Assembly: GCA_050742155.1 (NCBI GenBank)
Contig: JBOGFC010000102.1
Location: 1 to 15,638, forward strand
Length of the DNA: 15,638 bases
Direction of reading: 5' to 3'
Source of the DNA: JBOGFC01 sp050742155
GTDB taxonomy: Bacteria > Actinomycetota > Acidimicrobiia > Spongiisociales > JALYHC01
In this document: piece by piece, positions 12,820 to 15,638 of the stretch
Layout: the number at the start of each line of letters is the position of its first letter
How positions within the stretch are numbered: the stretch's first letter is position 1
The notes under the pieces: model-generated
What the model saw: the letters and a program-made list of their open reading frames with translations, nothing else
What the model was told of the DNA's origin: nothing
Databases searched by the model: none
Made by a program: the position numbers and the translations under genes

Positions 12820-15638
12820 TCAGGGAGCGTTGCTGCCCTCTGCTCTGGCCGGCACTTCCATGGTCAACGACCTTTGCCCGAGGGATTGGCGAATGATCTC
12901 GACGAATTCGCGCGCTCTGACCTGGAAGGAATGTCGGCTCACAACGATCTGCCTCCCTAAGGCAGAGAGGCGTTGACGCTCTTCAGGGTCCTTTCCGTAC
13001 CGTTCGAGGAGTTCTTGGAGCTCCTCCTTGTTCGAGAAGGTGGGCACCGTCTCCTCAAAGAGGTCCTCGAGACCATCCACCGGGTCGGTGATAATGAAGG
13101 CACCGCATGCCAGAGCGTCGTAGATCCGGTTCGAAACGAATCCACTCTCGGCCATGTCCGGCCAGTGGTCGTTGAGCACGATCTCGGCCGAGCAGTAGAG
13201 TTCGTTGAGCCTCTCGTTAGGGAAGTAGGGACCCTTCACATATGAGGAGTCAATCAAATCTTCCCACTCCGCTCCATAGAGGTGTAGAGGCGCGCCCTGC
13301 TCGATTGCCCATTGGACGGCTGGACGAACCTGCCTCCTCGAATTACCGACGAAGAGCACCCTGCATCTCAGGTCCGGATCGGCAGGCACCTCTCGGAACC
13401 GGTCCGGGTCGGTGGCCTGATGGAGCACGTGCACCGGGGTATCGATCTGCTCCCTCAGCTCCTCGGCGAAGGTCTCGGAAGCCACTAGCACCAAGTCGAA
13501 GCGTTCGCACTCTCGCGGTGTGACATCGGCCGGGTGGCTGATGATCCAAAGCACGTTGAGATGGCCGAGCTTGGGCACGTAGGGGGTGAGGCCCCGCAGG
13601 TGGACGACTACATCGCAGTCCTGGAGTTGCGGGGCATCCCACTCGGGAAGGATGTGTATCTGGGTGGAGAAGTCCAAGGCCCTGAGAGCCTTGGCGAACG
13701 CCCTGGCGAAGTGGGTGTCACCCCATCTCTCGGCGACGACCTGGTCCGGCGGCCCGATCTTGATGGCCACCTTGGGCTTGAGGAGCTGGGAGCGGCTTCG
13801 CTCGATGAACCGCTGAGCCCGGATCTCATAGGTGTGGTCCGCCAACACCACACCGCGCAGCTCTTCCGCTGTTGCCTCCCTGAGCGCCCCGTCCCCCAGA
13901 TACCTGTCGAGTTGGTAACGCAGCTCCTGGCGTGAGCGGTAGGTGGGGAGCCTGCCTCCAAACACCTCCTCCGAGCCCTCGACGTTGTCCGTGATGACTA
14001 AGGCACCGGAAGCGAGTGCCTCGAACACGCGACCGTTCAAGGCCGGCTTGTTCGGCGGAACCGTGTCGTCGACCACGATCTTTGTTGAGCTGTAGAGCAA
14101 GGGGAGCTGCTGGTAGTCGAGAAACCCTCGCCAGTAGCGGGCCACCCGCGGGATCTCTTCCCACCCCTTACCAAAGAGCAAGAACGTCTCGTCGGGGTCG
14201 ACATCGAGGTGGTTGAGGATCGGTCGATCGCCACCCCACCTATTGGCAGTGAACGTGTAATCGCAGTGCAGGGCTGGGACGGGCTCAGTGGGGCGGAACA
14301 AGCCCGGGTCGGCTGCCAGGGGCAGGATGATTGGTTCGTGCTCGGTGGCCGCGGCGACCCGGCGCGCAAAAGCCTCGGTCGCCGCCACGACGAGGTCGAA
14401 TCCCGAGAAAGCCGGGTTTTCGAGCCAACGATCGACCCAGTTGCGCACCCAGGCGATCGTGAAGCACCCTTCGGGTGCCCACGAGGGGTCGAACTGGGGT
14501 AGGAGGCTCACAAGCAGGTCCAGCCGGTCGGGCAACTCGCGCCAGTTGTCGTTGTGCCTTTCCAGATACCAGACCTTCCAGCCGAGCTTGGCCAGGGCGG
14601 CTCCCAGTCCGTGGGCCGTATACCAATCCCCGAAGCCGTCCTTGGGGTCGTCTCGCGTGACGGTGATGCCGACCACCCGGGGGCCCGGTTCGGTCCAGCG
14701 CCCCCCTCTAGTCAGTTGGTCGATTCGCATGGATCGAGCCAGCCGTGGCGTCCAGCGCTCCCGGAAGCGGCAGGCGTTGCCGAGCCTTGCCGCGCGTTTG
14801 AGCTCCGAGGCGATGGTTTCCTGGCTGCCAAACTCATGGTGGAAAAGGGCCGCCTGCCCGCAGTAAAGGATCTCTCCTCCCAGGTCACGAAGCTTTAGGC
14901 ATAGGTCCACATCCTCTGTTCCAAAGACGTAACCCTCCGTTAGCCCGCCTACCCCCGTAAGTTTCTGCTTGCTGACCAGGAGGCAGGCGGCCGTTACCGC
15001 CGGGACGACTCTCATCCCGACGAGATCCGGATTGAGGGGGTCCTCACCCCTGCCGAGGTTGACGGCGCGCGGCGCGCCCGCCTCCCATACGAAGGCGATG
15101 CCCCGATGCTGAACGGTCAGGTCTAGGTCCGTCTGATCTGGGTCGCGTTGACCTTTCTTACGACGCGGATAGACAAGTAACGCGCCCACGGCCAGCGTTT
15201 TAGACTCTGACCTGAGGCCCTCGACCATGGCTCCCAGCCATCCCTCGTTGATAGGGTCCACGTCATTGTTGAGGAGGAGGATCAGGTCTCCCCGTGCCTG
15301 TGCTATGCCTTGGTTGTTGCCCTCCGAGAAGGAAGTGTTCTCCTCGTTCCTGATGATCCGGATCGGGAATCCCCAATCCTCCCGAAGCATGAGGTCGGTT
15401 CCGTCGGTCGACGCATTGTCGACGACCAGGAGCTCGAAGGACCGGTACCTCGTGCGATCCCTAAGGCCCACCAGCAGACGCTCCAGGTGAGGGCGCCCGT
15501 TGCGAGTGAGCACCACAATCGACACCAGGGGGCCCTCAGCTGAGCCGAGGTTTGGCCGCAGGTGACGCAGCCCGGCTGCGAGCTCGGCTTCGGTCCGAAG
15601 CTGCGGCCCCTCGGTGATGACGCCTTCATCCTCGGCGC
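12820..15638 (-). CDS. Multidomain glycosyltransferase: GT2 + two tandem CgeB-like (GT-B) domains; 5' end beyond the right edge
   Basis: The frame is open to the window edge: residues such as EGPQLRTEAELAAGLRHL precede the GTG at 15525, with no stop, so the true start and perhaps another N-terminal domain lie outside. Numbering from that GTG (901 residues): 1-245 is a GT2 domain with SIVVLTRNGRPHLERLL, VVDNASTDGT (34-43), the DxD-type LLLNNDVDP (83-91) and FGTEDVDLCLKLRDLGG (201-217). Residues about 284-580 are a GT-B domain of the CgeB/Glyco_trans_1_2 type, ending in KIVVDDTVPPN and GRVFEALASGALVITD. Residues about 584-885 repeat that fold, ending in EIVLNDHWPD and NRIYDALACGAFIITD. The parallel blocks make a tandem internal duplication clear. 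No membrane segment or signal peptide. It probably adds sugars in the cytoplasm to the same glycan as the 1456-residue fusion. It ends at the TGA at 12820-12822. Confidence 0.88.
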   Translation of the reverse strand, partial: AEDEGVITEGPQLRTEAELAAGLRHLRPNLGSAEGPLVSIVVLTRNGRPHLERLLVGLRDRTRYRSFELLVVDNASTDGTDLMLREDWGFPIRIIRNEENTSFSEGNNQGIAQARGDLILLLNNDVDPINEGWLGAMVEGLRSESKTLAVGALLVYPRRKKGQRDPDQTDLDLTVQHRGIAFVWEAGAPRAVNLGRGEDPLNPDLVGMRVVPAVTAACLLVSKQKLTGVGGLTEGYVFGTEDVDLCLKLRDLGGEILYCGQAALFHHEFGSQETIASELKRAARLGNACRFRERWTPRLARSMRIDQLTRGGRWTEPGPRVVGITVTRDDPKDGFGDWYTAHGLGAALAKLGWKVWYLERHNDNWRELPDRLDLLVSLLPQFDPSWAPEGCFTIAWVRNWVDRWLENPAFSGFDLVVAATEAFARRVAAATEHEPIILPLAADPGLFRPTEPVPALHCDYTFTANRWGGDRPILNHLDVDPDETFLLFGKGWEEIPRVARYWRGFLDYQQLPLLYSSTKIVVDDTVPPNKPALNGRVFEALASGALVITDNVEGSEEVFGGRLPTYRSRQELRYQLDRYLGDGALREATAEELRGVVLADHTYEIRAQRFIERSRSQLLKPKVAIKIGPPDQVVAERWGDTHFARAFAKALRALDFSTQIHILPEWDAPQLQDCDVVVHLRGLTPYVPKLGHLNVLWIISHPADVTPRECERFDLVLVASETFAEELREQIDTPVHVLHQATDPDRFREVPADPDLRCRVLFVGNSRRQVRPAVQWAIEQGAPLHLYGAEWEDLIDSSYVKGPYFPNERLNELYCSAEIVLNDHWPDMAESGFVSNRIYDALACGAFIITDPVDGLEDLFEETVPTFSNKEELQELLERYGKDPEERQRLSALGRQIVVSRHSFQVRAREFVEIIRQSLGQRSLTMEVPARAEGSNAP

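Noticed and set aside
1..15638. CRISPR array, tRNA, rRNA, transposase or integrase
   Set aside because: No regularly spaced direct repeats, cloverleaf-like or rRNA-like sequence, and no DDE or recombinase motifs were recognised on either strand by reading.

Overview
The window is high-GC bacterial DNA, roughly two thirds G+C by eye. It carries a surface-polysaccharide locus in which sulfate activation sits beside sulfotransferases and very large glycosyltransferases. The organism is probably an actinomycete relative, for example Acidimicrobiia. This rests on G/C-rich third codon positions, a Sat-CysC fused PAPS synthase, and a pair of leaderless GTG genes with a TANNNT box 8 nt before the start codon. 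The assignment is an inference from gene style, not from a marker gene.

Layout, left to right. (1) 1-345, minus: a broken C-terminal piece of a DASS/SLC13-type anion permease, followed by a G/C hairpin at 366-390. (2) 412-2128, minus: ATP sulfurylase fused to APS kinase (PAPS synthase), recognisable over its full length but interrupted by two apparent single-base deletions. (3) 2126-2166: a strikingly symmetric divergent promoter from which the PAPS synthase (minus) and an ABC exporter (plus) both start as leaderless GTG genes. (4) 2164-3731, plus: ABC-2 polysaccharide exporter permease and its ATPase, overlapping by 4 nt. (5) 3914-8284, minus: a 1456-residue fusion of a sulfotransferase-like domain, a coiled coil, a GT2 domain and two GT4-like domains. 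(6) 8285-8743: a 459-bp non-coding gap with two long inverted repeats. (7) 8744-11560, minus: a 938-residue multi-spanning YfhO-like (GT-C type) membrane protein. (8) 11561-11898: a non-coding divergent gap. (9) 11899-12810, plus: a stand-alone PAPS-dependent sulfotransferase. (10) 12820-15638, minus: a GT2 plus twin CgeB-like glycosyltransferase that runs off the right edge.

A consistent reading: PAPS made by Sat-CysC feeds the fused and stand-alone sulfotransferases, the cytoplasmic GT2/GT4 domains build a glycan, the Wzm/Wzt-type ABC transporter exports it, and the YfhO-like protein may modify the glycan outside the membrane. The product would be a sulfated cell-surface or extracellular glycan. 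This pathway is inferred from domain content and proximity. No rRNA, tRNA, CRISPR array, transposase or integrase was seen.
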